DNA of 64,000 nucleotides. Origin: Ruegeria atlantica. GTDB lineage: Bacteria > Pseudomonadota > Alphaproteobacteria > Rhodobacterales > Rhodobacteraceae. The position numbers were made by a program, and so were the translations under genes. The notes beneath the pieces were generated by a model, which was not told the origin of the DNA, did not search any database, and saw nothing but the letters and a program-made list of their open reading frames with translations. This document shows positions 17,926-26,443 of this stretch, piece by piece; the first letter of the stretch is position 1, and each line of letters opens with the position of its first letter. The stretch covers positions 1-64,000 of the forward strand of contig NZ_WQCF01000012.1 in NCBI RefSeq assembly GCF_013032455.1, given 5' to 3'.

Positions 17926-18126
17926 ATGCCTAAGATGAAGACCAAGTCGAGCGCCAAGAAGCGCTTTAAGGTGACTGCGACCGGTAAGGTCCTTGCTGGC
18001 CAGGCCGGCAAACGGCACGGCATGATCAAGCGGACCAAAAAGTTCATCCGCGACGCCCGTGGCAACACCACCCTGTCCGCCCCCGACGCCAAGATCGTCA
18101 AGGGCTACATGCCCTACGACCGCTAA
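17926..18126 (+). CDS. rpmI: 50S ribosomal protein L35
   Basis: L35, 66 residues, starts [20 protein letters not shown] and is strongly basic, as expected. GAAAGGAGA precedes the ATG. It is followed by rplT 14 bases on. infC is not upstream here, so translational autocontrol from infC, as in enterobacteria, is unlikely in this arrangement. Confidence 0.98.
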   Translation: MPKMKTKSSAKKRFKVTATGKVLAGQAGKRHGMIKRTKKFIRDARGNTTLSAPDAKIVKGYMPYDR

Positions 18127-18140
18127 GAGGAGATTAAGAG

Positions 18141-18506
18141 ATGTCCCGCGTTAAAGGTGGAACCGTAACTCACGCCCGTCACAAGAAGGTCATCAAGGCC
18201 GCCAAAGGTTACTATGGCCGCCGCAAGAGCACCTTCAAGGTTGCCCGTCAGGCCGTCGACAAGGCCAACCAGTACGCAACCCGCGACCGTAAGAACCGCA
18301 AGCGCAACTTCCGCGCCCTGTGGATTCAGCGTATCAACGCTGCTGTCCGTTCGCATGACGAAGCACTGACATATTCCCGCTTCATCAACGGCCTGAACCT
18401 GGCCGGTATCGAAGTGGACCGCAAAGTTCTGGCCGACCTGGCCGTGCACGAACCGGAAGCGTTCGGCGCGATCGTCGCCAAAGCTCAGGCCGCTCTGGCA
18501 GCCTGA
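18141..18506 (+). CDS. rplT: 50S ribosomal protein L20
   Basis: L20, 121 residues, binds 23S rRNA early in large-subunit assembly. The conserved [26 protein letters not shown] start and the [14 protein letters not shown] region are present. It forms an operon with rpmI and is followed by a terminator; pheST is not downstream in this window. Confidence 0.98.
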   Translation: MSRVKGGTVTHARHKKVIKAAKGYYGRRKSTFKVARQAVDKANQYATRDRKNRKRNFRALWIQRINAAVRSHDEALTYSRFINGLNLAGIEVDRKVLADLAVHEPEAFGAIVAKAQAALAA

Positions 18507-18533
18507 TCGTCTTTTAGAGAGACAGTGAACGAA

Positions 18534-18561
18534 GGGCCGTCCCGTTGGGGCGGTCTTTTTT
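18534..18561 (+). terminator. Terminator of rpmI-rplT
   Basis: GGGCCGTCCC pairs (with G-U) with GGGGCGGTC across a GTT loop and is followed by six T residues. Confidence 0.9.
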
Positions 18562-18708
18562 CATGACCAACCGACAATTGCGCTCCAAACGAAATAACGC
18601 AGCGGATGAATTTCCAAGTTAACCTGCCTTGATCAGCCACATTTGTTCGAGTGTGTTTTCGTCTTATAAAGGCGAGGGGTAATCATTTTTCCGTTGGGGG
18701 GGCGACCA

Positions 18709-19788
18709 ATGACATCGACGCATACAGGCTATCTGCTGATAGCCGATATTACCGGCTACACTCAGTTTCTGACGTCATCGGAAATGGATCATGCCAATCC
18801 CATTCTGCAGTCTCTTTTGGGAGTATTGCTAGAACAGGTGGGTGACCCGTTGCACTTCTGGAAGACAGACGGCGACGCTGTTTTGGCTTATTCGACGCGT
18901 CAAGATTTTCCCTCAGGAGAGACGTTCCTCACCATTTGCGAAAACCTCTACAATGCGTTTACGCTCAGGCGGCAGGACATCATCGCCAACACGACCTGCC
19001 CATGCCAAGCTTGTGCGAATGTCGAAAACCTGGATCTGAAGATCATCGCTCATCACGGTCAATTCGATGAATTGCAGCTGGGTCCGACCAAAGATATTTC
19101 TGGTGCCGACGTCATTCTTGTCCACAGAATGACCAAGACGGATGTTGCCAAGCGTACGGGCATCCGCAGCTACGCCCTGTTTAGTGAAGCCGCAGGTGAA
19201 GCGATGGATATCAGCGACATTATGGAGCCGTTTTCCCAAGAAATTGAGTATTTTGGCGAGGTCGGGATGAAGGTCTACGACTTGGCCAAATCATGGGAGA
19301 CGATGCGCGCTGGCCGTCAACGTGATTTCCTCGAAGAGCAGGACGGCGTCTGGACCCTGCGCTATCATTTCGACGCGCCCATCGGCCTTGTATGGGAGGC
19401 TCTGGTTGCCCCAGAACAAAAACTGAAATGGATGAACAGCGTCAGTGACATCAAAATGGAGAACCCTCTGGGACGTCTTGGTCCCGGATCGGGCTATCAC
19501 TGCGCGCACGCGATGGCTCAGTTTTTCTATCGCGTGACAGATTGGGAACCCTTTAAGTATTTCTCAACCCGCATTTTGGACCCTGCGCGCCCAGAAATCA
19601 GCTTTCCCGAAACATACCATCTGACCGAAACAGATAATGGAACTGAATTACGCTATACAATGGGTATCGCTACCGATGGAGATGGTGTGCGTTCGAAAAT
19701 TTCCGAGCAGGAATGTTCCGTATTTCTAGCAGAATTCTGGGCCGTGTCTTTCGCTGACATGAATGAGCAACTCAAGCAGTCCGGCTAG
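18709..19788 (+). CDS. Nucleotide-cyclase-like domain (DUF2652) fused to an SRPBCC domain
   Basis: A 359-residue protein. Residues 8-165 resemble a class III cyclase: metal-binding Asp13 in IADITGYTQF, Lys52 and Asp56 in KTDGDAVLAY, and Arg140 in a block aligned with GxxVNxAAR, where the transition-state Asn is replaced by Ile136. A cysteine cluster (Cys97-x-Cys99-x2-Cys102) interrupts the domain. Residues about 205-355 look like an SRPBCC/START hydrophobic-ligand fold (RYHFDAPIGLVWEALVAPEQKLKWM). No signal peptide. Cyclase activity is doubtful given the missing Asn; a ligand-responsive or redox-responsive signalling protein is an inference. The ATG at 18709 follows a G-run; the in-frame TTG upstream is less likely. 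Confidence 0.7.
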   Translation: MTSTHTGYLLIADITGYTQFLTSSEMDHANPILQSLLGVLLEQVGDPLHFWKTDGDAVLAYSTRQDFPSGETFLTICENLYNAFTLRRQDIIANTTCPCQACANVENLDLKIIAHHGQFDELQLGPTKDISGADVILVHRMTKTDVAKRTGIRSYALFSEAAGEAMDISDIMEPFSQEIEYFGEVGMKVYDLAKSWETMRAGRQRDFLEEQDGVWTLRYHFDAPIGLVWEALVAPEQKLKWMNSVSDIKMENPLGRLGPGSGYHCAHAMAQFFYRVTDWEPFKYFSTRILDPARPEISFPETYHLTETDNGTELRYTMGIATDGDGVRSKISEQECSVFLAEFWAVSFADMNEQLKQSG

Positions 19789-19807
19789 TACGCCACATGC
19801 TTTAAAG

Positions 19808-19835
19808 AAAAACCGGCACGTTAAGTGCCGGTTTT
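19808..19835. terminator. Bidirectional terminator between the cyclase-like and aminotransferase genes
   Basis: AAAACCGGCAC and GTGCCGGTTTT form a perfect stem around TTAA, with A and T runs on each side, between two convergent genes. Confidence 0.92.
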
Positions 19836-19858
19836 CATTGGTTTCAAAGATCGGAGCG

Positions 19859-21250
19859 TTACCCAAACACACGGCCCAGCGCACCGTCGACCGCGTCGGT
19901 GATCTGGTCGATGTCATCCGCCGTCGCAATCAGCGCGGGCGAGAAGCACAGCGTGTTGTTGCGGCTTGGGATCGAGCGGTTGGTGGCACCAATGATGACG
20001 CCCTGCGCCATACAGTCGGCTACAACCGCCTGAACCTTCTTCTCGTCCATCGGCTCTTTGGTCGAACGGTCTGCGACCAGTTCTGCGCCCAGGAACAGGC
20101 CCTTGCCGCGGACGTCGCCGATCACCTTGTGCTTTTCCATCAGCGCCTGCAGGTTAGCCAGCATACGGTCGCCCATGTCGGTGCAGTTCTGAAGCAGGTT
20201 CTCGTCTTCGATGATGCGCATGTTCTCGATAGCCGCTGCCGGACCGGCGGTGCAGCCACCAAAGGTCGAAATGTCGCGGAAGTAGCCCATCGGATCAGCT
20301 GCGTCGTCCTTGAACATATCAAAGACTTCTTCGGTGGTGACCATGCAGGCAATCGCCGCATAACCCGAGGCAACGCCTTTGGCCATGGTTACGAAGTCCG
20401 GCTTGATGCCGTATTGCTGATAGCCGAACCAGGTGCCGGTACGGCCAACGCCGCAAACCACTTCGTCGATATGCAGCAGCACGTCGTACTTCTTGCAGAT
20501 TTCCTGCACACGCTGCCAATAGCCCTCGGGGGCTTCGATCACGCCGCCACCTGCGGTTACCGGCTCAAGGCACAGTGCGCCGACGGTCTCGGGGCCTTCG
20601 CGCAGGATGACCTCTTCGATCTGATTGGCAGCCCATTCACCAAAGTTTTCAACGGGTGCACCGTCCAGCTCGTGCTTGCGGTATTCCATGCAGTGCGGCA
20701 CGCGCACGAAATCGGGTGCAAAGGGGCCGTATTGCGCGGTGCGCTCGTCCTGACCACCTGCCGACATGGTTGCCAGCGTCGAGCCGTGATAGTCGCGATC
20801 ACGATACAGGATCTTGGTTTTCTTGCCGCCGTATTTCTTGTGCGCGATCTGACGGACAATTTTGAAGGCCTTCTCGTTCGCTTCCGAGCCCGAGTTGGTG
20901 TAGTAGACGCGGCTCATGCCCGGCATTTTGTCGATCAGCATTTCAGCAAAGTTCGAACCGGGGATCGAGCCGGCGGAATTGGCGAAATAGCAGATTTTCA
21001 TCAGCTGGTCGTAAACCGCCTTACAGATCGATTCGCGGCCATAGCCGACGTTGACAGTCCAGACGCCACCCGAAACCGCGTCCAGATGCTCTTTGCCCTT
21101 CTGGTCCCAAACGCGCATGCCTTTGCCTTCGACAATGATGCGTGGGTCATTGGTTTCAAACTGTTTATGCTGGATCAGGTGATGCCAGAGATGGGCGCGG
21201 TCGGCCTCGACTACGCGGGAAAGATCGTTTTCGTTGAACGTGCCGTCCAT
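19859..21250 (-). CDS. Class III aminotransferase, taurine-pyruvate aminotransferase-like
   Basis: A 463-residue PLP enzyme of the omega-aminotransferase class. The start MDGTFNENDLSRVVEADRAH and several other blocks match taurine:pyruvate aminotransferases (Tpa) of Rhodobacterales, which convert taurine plus pyruvate to sulfoacetaldehyde plus alanine. The PLP Lys is in VTMAKGVASGY, and YTNSGSEANEKAFKI and HIDEVVCGVGRTG are classic. No xsc, pta, ald or tauABC gene lies nearby, so a related amine donor is possible and I withhold a symbol. Divergent from the acyl-CoA synthetase. Confidence 0.82.
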   Translation of the reverse strand: MDGTFNENDLSRVVEADRAHLWHHLIQHKQFETNDPRIIVEGKGMRVWDQKGKEHLDAVSGGVWTVNVGYGRESICKAVYDQLMKICYFANSAGSIPGSNFAEMLIDKMPGMSRVYYTNSGSEANEKAFKIVRQIAHKKYGGKKTKILYRDRDYHGSTLATMSAGGQDERTAQYGPFAPDFVRVPHCMEYRKHELDGAPVENFGEWAANQIEEVILREGPETVGALCLEPVTAGGGVIEAPEGYWQRVQEICKKYDVLLHIDEVVCGVGRTGTWFGYQQYGIKPDFVTMAKGVASGYAAIACMVTTEEVFDMFKDDAADPMGYFRDISTFGGCTAGPAAAIENMRIIEDENLLQNCTDMGDRMLANLQALMEKHKVIGDVRGKGLFLGAELVADRSTKEPMDEKKVQAVVADCMAQGVIIGATNRSIPSRNNTLCFSPALIATADDIDQITDAVDGALGRVFG

Positions 21251-21470
21251 GACATGTCCTTTCAGTCAGATGCGGAAGGCGGAATACGGGAATGGTCCCG
21301 ATCCGACAGATGTTTGTGATAGTGCAGATCACCCAAAATGGCCTGCCAGAGATAGGGCCAGATAGCATTATCCCATATCGCCAGTTCATCCTAACATAGT
21401 ATTTTTGCGGATTTTCAGGCGCGCATCTTTATGCTCAAGTCTCGCAATCGCGATTTGGGAGGATCAGCGG

Positions 21471-23099
21471 ATGGGAGCCACACAAATTTACGAATATCAT
21501 CTGGACAAATGCCGGGCGAATTATGCGCCCTTGTCCCCGCTGAGCTTCATTGAACGCACGGCGCAGGTTTATCCGGATTACCCGTCGGTCGTATATGGCG
21601 AACGCCGTTACAACTGGGCTGAGACCTACGCGCGTTGCCGCCGTTTAGCGGGCGCACTCGCTGGACGTGGTATCGGCTCGGGCGATACTGTCTCAATCAT
21701 CGCCGCCAATATTCCAGAGATGTATGAGGCGCATTTTGGCATTCCCATGGCCGGGGCTGTTCTGAATGCGATCAACACCCGGTTGGATGCACCGATCATA
21801 GCCTTCATCCTGAACCACGCTGAAACCAAAGTGCTTTTGGTCGATCCCGAGTTTGCGGGCGTTGTGAAAGAGGCGCTGAAGGAGGTCGATCATGACCTTC
21901 TGGTGATCGACATCGAAGACCCCAGCTTTGACGGCGGCGAAAAGCTGGGCAGCCTGACCTATGATGCGCTGCTGGCTGAGGGCGATCCGGAATACGCATG
22001 GTCCTTGCCCGGTGATGAGTGGGACGCAATCACGCTGAACTATACCTCGGGCACCACAGGCAACCCCAAAGGGGTGGTCTATCACCACCGAGGGGCGGCA
22101 CTGAACGCACAGTCCGACCTGTTGGACTGGGATATGCCCAAACATTCCACTTATCTGTGGACCTTGCCGATGTTCCACTGCAACGGCTGGTGTTTCCCCT
22201 GGGCGATGGCCGCCAATGCAGGCGTTTCAGTCTGCCTGCGCGCGGTGCGGGCCGAGCCGATCTATGCCGCTTTCCGCGATGAAAAGGTCACGCATTTTTG
22301 TGGCGCACCCATTGTGCTGAACATGCTGGCCCATGCGCCTGACGAGCTGAAGGATTTCGACCATCAGATCAAGGTGATGACCGCCGGTGCCCCGCCACCT
22401 GCCGCCGTGATCGAGGCGATGGAGGCGATGGGGGTCGAGGTGACCCACGTGTATGGGCTTACTGAGACATACGGCCCCTCCGTCGTCTGTGCCTGGAAGG
22501 ATGAATGGAATGCCAAGGATGCGCAGGAACGCGCCGCGCTGAAGGTGCGGCAAGGGGTGCGCTATTCGGCCCTGTCCGGGCTGATGGTGGCCGATCCCGA
22601 GACGCTGGAGCGTGTGCCTGCAGATGGTGAAACCATGGGTGAAATCTTTATGCAGGGCAATGTCGTGATGAAAGGCTATCTGAAGAACCCTGATGCGACG
22701 GACAAAGCTTTTAATGGCGGCTGGTTCGCCTCGGGCGATCTGGGGGTGATGTATCCCGACGGCTATATCGCGCTCAAGGATCGGTCCAAGGACATCATCA
22801 TCTCGGGCGGCGAGAATATCTCATCCGTCGAGGTTGAGGGAATCCTGTATCAACACCCAGCGGTGATGGAGGCCGCGGTGGTGGCTCGCCCCGATGAGAA
22901 ATGGGGGGAAACGCCTTGTGCCTTCGTCGAGTTGAAACCCGACGCTACGGCGACCGAGGCGGAATTGATCGCGTTTTGCCGGGACAATATGGCCCACTTC
23001 AAGGCGCCAAAGACTGTGGTGTTCGGAACTCTGCCGAAGACATCGACAGGTAAGGTACAGAAGTTCGTACTGCGGGATCAGGCGCGGGCACTGTCTTAA
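21471..23099 (+). CDS. Acyl-CoA synthetase (AMP-forming)
   Basis: A 542-residue ANL-superfamily ligase activating a fatty or aryl acid as acyl-AMP then acyl-CoA. The P-loop YTSGTTGNPKGVVYHHRGA, the motif VYGLTETYGPS, the ASGDLGVMYPDGYIALKDR hinge region and the catalytic C-terminal Lys in PKTSTGKVQKFVLR are all present. The opening MGATQIYEYHLDKCRANYAPLSPLSF matches a large medium-chain/aryl acyl-CoA synthetase group. It is not obviously DmdB, so no specific substrate is claimed. GGGAGGA fixes the ATG at 21471; the frame is open upstream. Confidence 0.88.
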   Translation: MGATQIYEYHLDKCRANYAPLSPLSFIERTAQVYPDYPSVVYGERRYNWAETYARCRRLAGALAGRGIGSGDTVSIIAANIPEMYEAHFGIPMAGAVLNAINTRLDAPIIAFILNHAETKVLLVDPEFAGVVKEALKEVDHDLLVIDIEDPSFDGGEKLGSLTYDALLAEGDPEYAWSLPGDEWDAITLNYTSGTTGNPKGVVYHHRGAALNAQSDLLDWDMPKHSTYLWTLPMFHCNGWCFPWAMAANAGVSVCLRAVRAEPIYAAFRDEKVTHFCGAPIVLNMLAHAPDELKDFDHQIKVMTAGAPPPAAVIEAMEAMGVEVTHVYGLTETYGPSVVCAWKDEWNAKDAQERAALKVRQGVRYSALSGLMVADPETLERVPADGETMGEIFMQGNVVMKGYLKNPDATDKAFNGGWFASGDLGVMYPDGYIALKDRSKDIIISGGENISSVEVEGILYQHPAVMEAAVVARPDEKWGETPCAFVELKPDATATEAELIAFCRDNMAHFKAPKTVVFGTLPKTSTGKVQKFVLRDQARALS

Positions 23100-23437
23100 G
23101 AACCGGCCTTGTCGAACATTGAAAGGTTCAGATCCAGCATCTCGCCCATCCAGATGGCCCGGTCGCGATGGTCCTCGAGATGCTGGCCGGTCTCGGGGTG
23201 GGTGAAGATGGTCAGCCCTTGTCGGTTTAGCATCAGCCAGGGAATGACTTGAGCGAAGGCATCGGCAGCAAAGCCCAGCTGGCAGCTCCAACGGGGGTGC
23301 GGGCCAACGGGGCGCGTGTGCATGTGACCCATCGCAACGGGAAAAAGGCGGGCAGCTTCTTCACAGATTTGTTTTGCTGTGGCTTGGGTGTCTGCGTCGA
23401 AATAGACATGGGCGTGATAGCCTACGATTTCTGGCAT
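23096..23437 (-). CDS. DOPA 4,5-dioxygenase family protein
   Basis: A 113-residue protein of the small DOPA-dioxygenase-like family (ferredoxin-like fold). Conserved features are YHAHVYFDADT near the N-terminus, GHMHTRPVGPHPRWS with several His, and LTIFTHPETGQHLEDHRDRAIWMG. Fungal relatives cleave DOPA extradiol-wise; bacterial members are mostly uncharacterised. It begins at the ATG (23437) that gives this start; the frame is open further upstream. Its stop overlaps the convergent synthetase stop by four bases. Located just after the hydroxylase/DUF2783 pair, so a role in aromatic metabolism is plausible. Confidence 0.8.
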   Translation of the reverse strand: MPEIVGYHAHVYFDADTQATAKQICEEAARLFPVAMGHMHTRPVGPHPRWSCQLGFAADAFAQVIPWLMLNRQGLTIFTHPETGQHLEDHRDRAIWMGEMLDLNLSMFDKAGS

Positions 23438-23535
23438 GGCGTCCTCATTTCTCAGATGAGACCAACCTAAGGCGACCCGACACCCATTCCTACCTGCGGC
23501 CACACACAAATTATGTGCGCGGGCTTAGACCTTCC

Positions 23536-23733
23536 TTAGGTCGAATACCCTGCCGCCGTTTTCACAGCTTCCGACAGTACGTCGGCATCTCCGATATGGT
23601 TGGCTAGTATAAGAATAAGCCGCGCGTTCAACGCATCGCTGGCAGGTTTGTCCAACCCATCATACGCAGCCAGCAAACTGGCATAAAAATCATCAGCATC
23701 GTCTAGGTTGGCGGTGAGGATCAGATCAGCCAT
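23536..23733 (-). CDS. DUF2783 protein, possible MhaB-like coupling protein
   Basis: A 65-residue helical protein (MADLILTANLDDADDFY start) that I assign to DUF2783, usually found beside FAD monooxygenases. Its ATG is five bases after the hydroxylase stop, and its AAGGAG overlaps the last hydroxylase codons, so translation is coupled. In Pseudomonas putida 3-hydroxyphenylacetate 6-hydroxylase a flavoprotein (MhaA) works with a roughly 65-70-residue coupling protein (MhaB) to make homogentisate. Given size and position, this could be the equivalent; that is inference, not shown by a motif. Confidence 0.72.
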   Translation of the reverse strand: MADLILTANLDDADDFYASLLAAYDGLDKPASDALNARLILILANHIGDADVLSEAVKTAAGYST

Positions 23734-23738
23734 CTTGC

Positions 23739-25349
23739 TTACTCCTTACCTGTGGCTCGGCGGATTGCCTGCCGGAATGTGTTTTCTTCGTAGCTGTCTC
23801 GCCGGGCAGCAACATGTTGGTCGGGGCGGATCAGGTAGACTGCACTGGTCGCATCCCCCAGATAGCGGCGCTTGAGCTCCAGCGTCAGGTCATCCTTGAC
23901 CGAAAGCGCGAGCCGCGTGGCTTCGACACCGCCCTCTTCGATCCGTTCAGGCGCGTCAGCGTCTATGGTCAACAGGGTAAACTTGCCCGCCAGCTTCGGC
24001 AGCAGGAATTCGTCTCCCAGTGGCGCATCAGGGCAGGCTGAACCGGGCCGGGTTATGCTCGGTCCGTTCAGCGCGTCGGCCGAGCTTAGCGAGGACCTCT
24101 CATAGGTGCAGGGTGTGCTCAGCCGTCCGGAATTGACCAGCGGACGCGCAAATTCATGCTTTTCGCTCAGGTCCAGAACAGCGTCCCGCAACAGACGTGA
24201 CATTTCGGATTTCGGCGTGATGAAATCGGTCGAGCGGCTGGATTTGGTGATGTTCTCGTCCGCTGCCTGCACCCGCTCTCGACTGTAACTGTCCAGCAGA
24301 AGTTCGGGTGCCTTGCCGTCGATCACAAGTTTCAGTTTCCAGCACAGGTTGTCGGCGTCCTGCATTCCGGCATTCGCACCCAGTGCTCCGAACGGGCTGA
24401 CCTGATGGGCGCTGTCGCCGGCAAACAGCACACGATCGTAGCGGAAGCGCTCCATCCGGCGGCACTGGAACGTATAGATCGAGACCCATTCCAGATCGAA
24501 CTCAACGTCCTCGCCCAGCATCGCTTTGAGGCGCGGAATGACGTTCTCGGGCTGTTTCTCTCGGTCCGTGTCGATGTCTCGTCCCAACTGCAGGTCAATG
24601 CGCCAGACATTGTCGGGTTGCTTGTGCAACAACGCCGATTGACCGCGATTGAAGGGAGGATCAAACCAAAACCAACGTTCTGATGGGAAGTCGGCCTCCA
24701 TCACCACATCGGCGATCAGGAAGTTGTCCTCGAACACGCGGCCTTCAAAATCGAGCCCCAGCATCCGGCGGGTCGGAGAACTTGCCCCGTCGCAGGCGAT
24801 TAACCATTCGGCTTCGACATTATAGGGGCCTTCTGGAGTTTCGACCTCAAGAGTGACATGAGTGTCATGGGTGCCAATGGCTTCGACTTTGTTGCGCCCG
24901 CGGATTTCGATGGGCGCGCCGTCAGCCTGCAATTCCCGCACGCGATCGACCAGGGCGTTCTCAAAATAGTATTGCTGCAGATTTATGAAGGCTGGGTTCG
25001 CATAACCCGCATCGGGCTGCAGATTGAACTCATAGACTTGGCGGTCGTTGAAAAAGACCTTGCCCGTGTCCCATTGCACGCCTTTTTCCACCATAGGACG
25101 GCTTGCCCCCAGACGGTCGGCGATATCAAGGGTGCGCTGAGAAAAACAAATGGCCCGGCTGCCGAAACTAACCTTGTCATTGTCGTCCAACACCACGACT
25201 TCGACCCCTTGCTGCGCCAGATCAATGGCTGTGGCCAGGCCGATTGGTCCAGCGCCGATCACGATCACCTTATGGCGGACTGCGATGGTTGCATCCTGAT
25301 CCGGGCTGCGCTGATAAGCGTAGAGTGGGACCTCGAAAATCTTGTTCAT
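23739..25349 (-). CDS. FAD-dependent aromatic hydroxylase, MhpA/MhaA-like
   Basis: A 536-residue class A flavoprotein monooxygenase. The Rossmann motif is VIVIGAGPIGLATAIDLA-like near residues 27-45, with the second flavin motif FAGDSAHQVSPFGALGANAGMQDADNL and the ACDGASSPTRRMLGL segment. The C-terminal thioredoxin-like region is present. Relatives hydroxylate 3-(3-hydroxyphenyl)propionate or 3-hydroxyphenylacetate. Because the same strand carries hmgA and fahA, production of homogentisate (MhaA-type) is the better guess. GGGGAGAG precedes the ATG. Separated by 133 bases from the MBL gene upstream. Confidence 0.85.
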   Translation of the reverse strand: MNKIFEVPLYAYQRSPDQDATIAVRHKVIVIGAGPIGLATAIDLAQQGVEVVVLDDNDKVSFGSRAICFSQRTLDIADRLGASRPMVEKGVQWDTGKVFFNDRQVYEFNLQPDAGYANPAFINLQQYYFENALVDRVRELQADGAPIEIRGRNKVEAIGTHDTHVTLEVETPEGPYNVEAEWLIACDGASSPTRRMLGLDFEGRVFEDNFLIADVVMEADFPSERWFWFDPPFNRGQSALLHKQPDNVWRIDLQLGRDIDTDREKQPENVIPRLKAMLGEDVEFDLEWVSIYTFQCRRMERFRYDRVLFAGDSAHQVSPFGALGANAGMQDADNLCWKLKLVIDGKAPELLLDSYSRERVQAADENITKSSRSTDFITPKSEMSRLLRDAVLDLSEKHEFARPLVNSGRLSTPCTYERSSLSSADALNGPSITRPGSACPDAPLGDEFLLPKLAGKFTLLTIDADAPERIEEGGVEATRLALSVKDDLTLELKRRYLGDATSAVYLIRPDQHVAARRDSYEENTFRQAIRRATGKE

Positions 25350-25482
25350 GATCTCTCCCCGATGTACCGGCGCTGATGTGCGCAGGATTTCGTGCTCCGG
25401 GCGTGTAACCCGAGGCTTGAGACAATGGTTTCACCGAAAAAACCGCGGTAAAACGATCTGGATCAAATGCGACGGTATGTCC

Positions 25483-26433
25483 CTAACCTTGCAGAGCTGC
25501 CCACATGTCCAGATCGCGCTGAGCTGTCCATATGCGCGGAGTGTCAATGCCACGTGCCTCGTCATAGGCACGTGAGACGTTGAACGGCAGGCAGTGCTCA
25601 TAGATCGCATAGTCGGCGAATTTCGGGTCGCATTCGGCGCGCACGGCGAGCCATGCGTCTTTCAGCGAACCGCCGCGCGCTGCGACCTGGGCCGCCGGAC
25701 GATAGGTGCTATCGACGAAATCGCGAGTGCTATTTATCGCGGCGTTCACCATTTCCTGCCCGATCAAAGCATCTCCGCGCCCCGGGGCGATGGCTTCCAG
25801 GTCAAACCCTTCGATTGCATCCAGGGTGCTGCCCCAATCCGCGAAATGACCATCCCCGCAATAACAGGCCGAGCGGTACTCGACGATGTCACCAGTAAAC
25901 ATCACGTTTTGATCGGGCACGTGGACGACAATATCCCCGGCGGTGTGAGCGCGGCCCAGATGCATCAAGTCGACCCGGCGATTGCCCAGATAGACCGTCA
26001 TTCTGTCTCGGAAAGTGGTAGTTGGCCACGTCAGGCCGTGGATGCTTTCGTAGCCTTCGAATAGGCGGGGAAAGCGCTGAAACTCGCTGTCCCAATCTTC
26101 TTGCCCGCGTTCTGCTACCATTGCGCGGGCGTTGTCGGACATGATGATCTGTTGCGCGTCATAGGCGCTGGCGCCCAACACCCGAACGGCGTGATAATGG
26201 GTAAGCGCCAGATGGGTTATCGGTTTGTCGGTGACCGAGCGCACGCAGTCGATTACCTTTCGGGCCAGACGGGGGGTGGCTTGCGCCTCGACAATCATCA
26301 CGCTGTCATCGCCGATGATCACGCCGGAATTCGGGTCGCCCTCGGCCGTGAAGGCGTATAGGCCGTCACCTATTTTCGTAAAAGCAATGTTCTTCTGTGA
26401 CGTGTCGCCTTGCGAAGCAAAAGCTTTTGTCAT
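25483..26433 (-). CDS. MBL-fold protein with an incomplete zinc site
   Basis: A 316-residue metallo-beta-lactamase-fold protein. The HxHxDH motif reads HYHAVR at residues 79-84, so the first two His remain but the Asp and third His of the second zinc site are Val and Arg. His163 (GRAHTAGD) and Asp182 (FTGDIVE) are kept, while the last conserved His is Arg219 (APGRGDAL). The Zn1 ligands are therefore intact and the Zn2 ligands largely lost. It starts ten bases after fahA and is in the homogentisate operon. Probably a cytosolic accessory hydrolase or isomerase; function unproven. Confidence 0.8.
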   Translation of the reverse strand: MTKAFASQGDTSQKNIAFTKIGDGLYAFTAEGDPNSGVIIGDDSVMIVEAQATPRLARKVIDCVRSVTDKPITHLALTHYHAVRVLGASAYDAQQIIMSDNARAMVAERGQEDWDSEFQRFPRLFEGYESIHGLTWPTTTFRDRMTVYLGNRRVDLMHLGRAHTAGDIVVHVPDQNVMFTGDIVEYRSACYCGDGHFADWGSTLDAIEGFDLEAIAPGRGDALIGQEMVNAAINSTRDFVDSTYRPAAQVAARGGSLKDAWLAVRAECDPKFADYAIYEHCLPFNVSRAYDEARGIDTPRIWTAQRDLDMWAALQG

Positions 26434-26443
26434 TACGTACTCC

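Noticed and set aside
19763-21319. A 518-codon open frame on the plus strand opposite the Tpa-like gene
   Set aside because: It is antisense to a clear aminotransferase, has no family features and starts inside the cyclase-like gene; long mirror frames are expected at this base composition.
21471-23099. Naming the acyl-CoA synthetase DmdB (DMSP demethylation pathway)
   Set aside because: Its N-terminus and overall pattern match a different acyl-CoA ligase group, and no dmdC or dmdD gene is adjacent.
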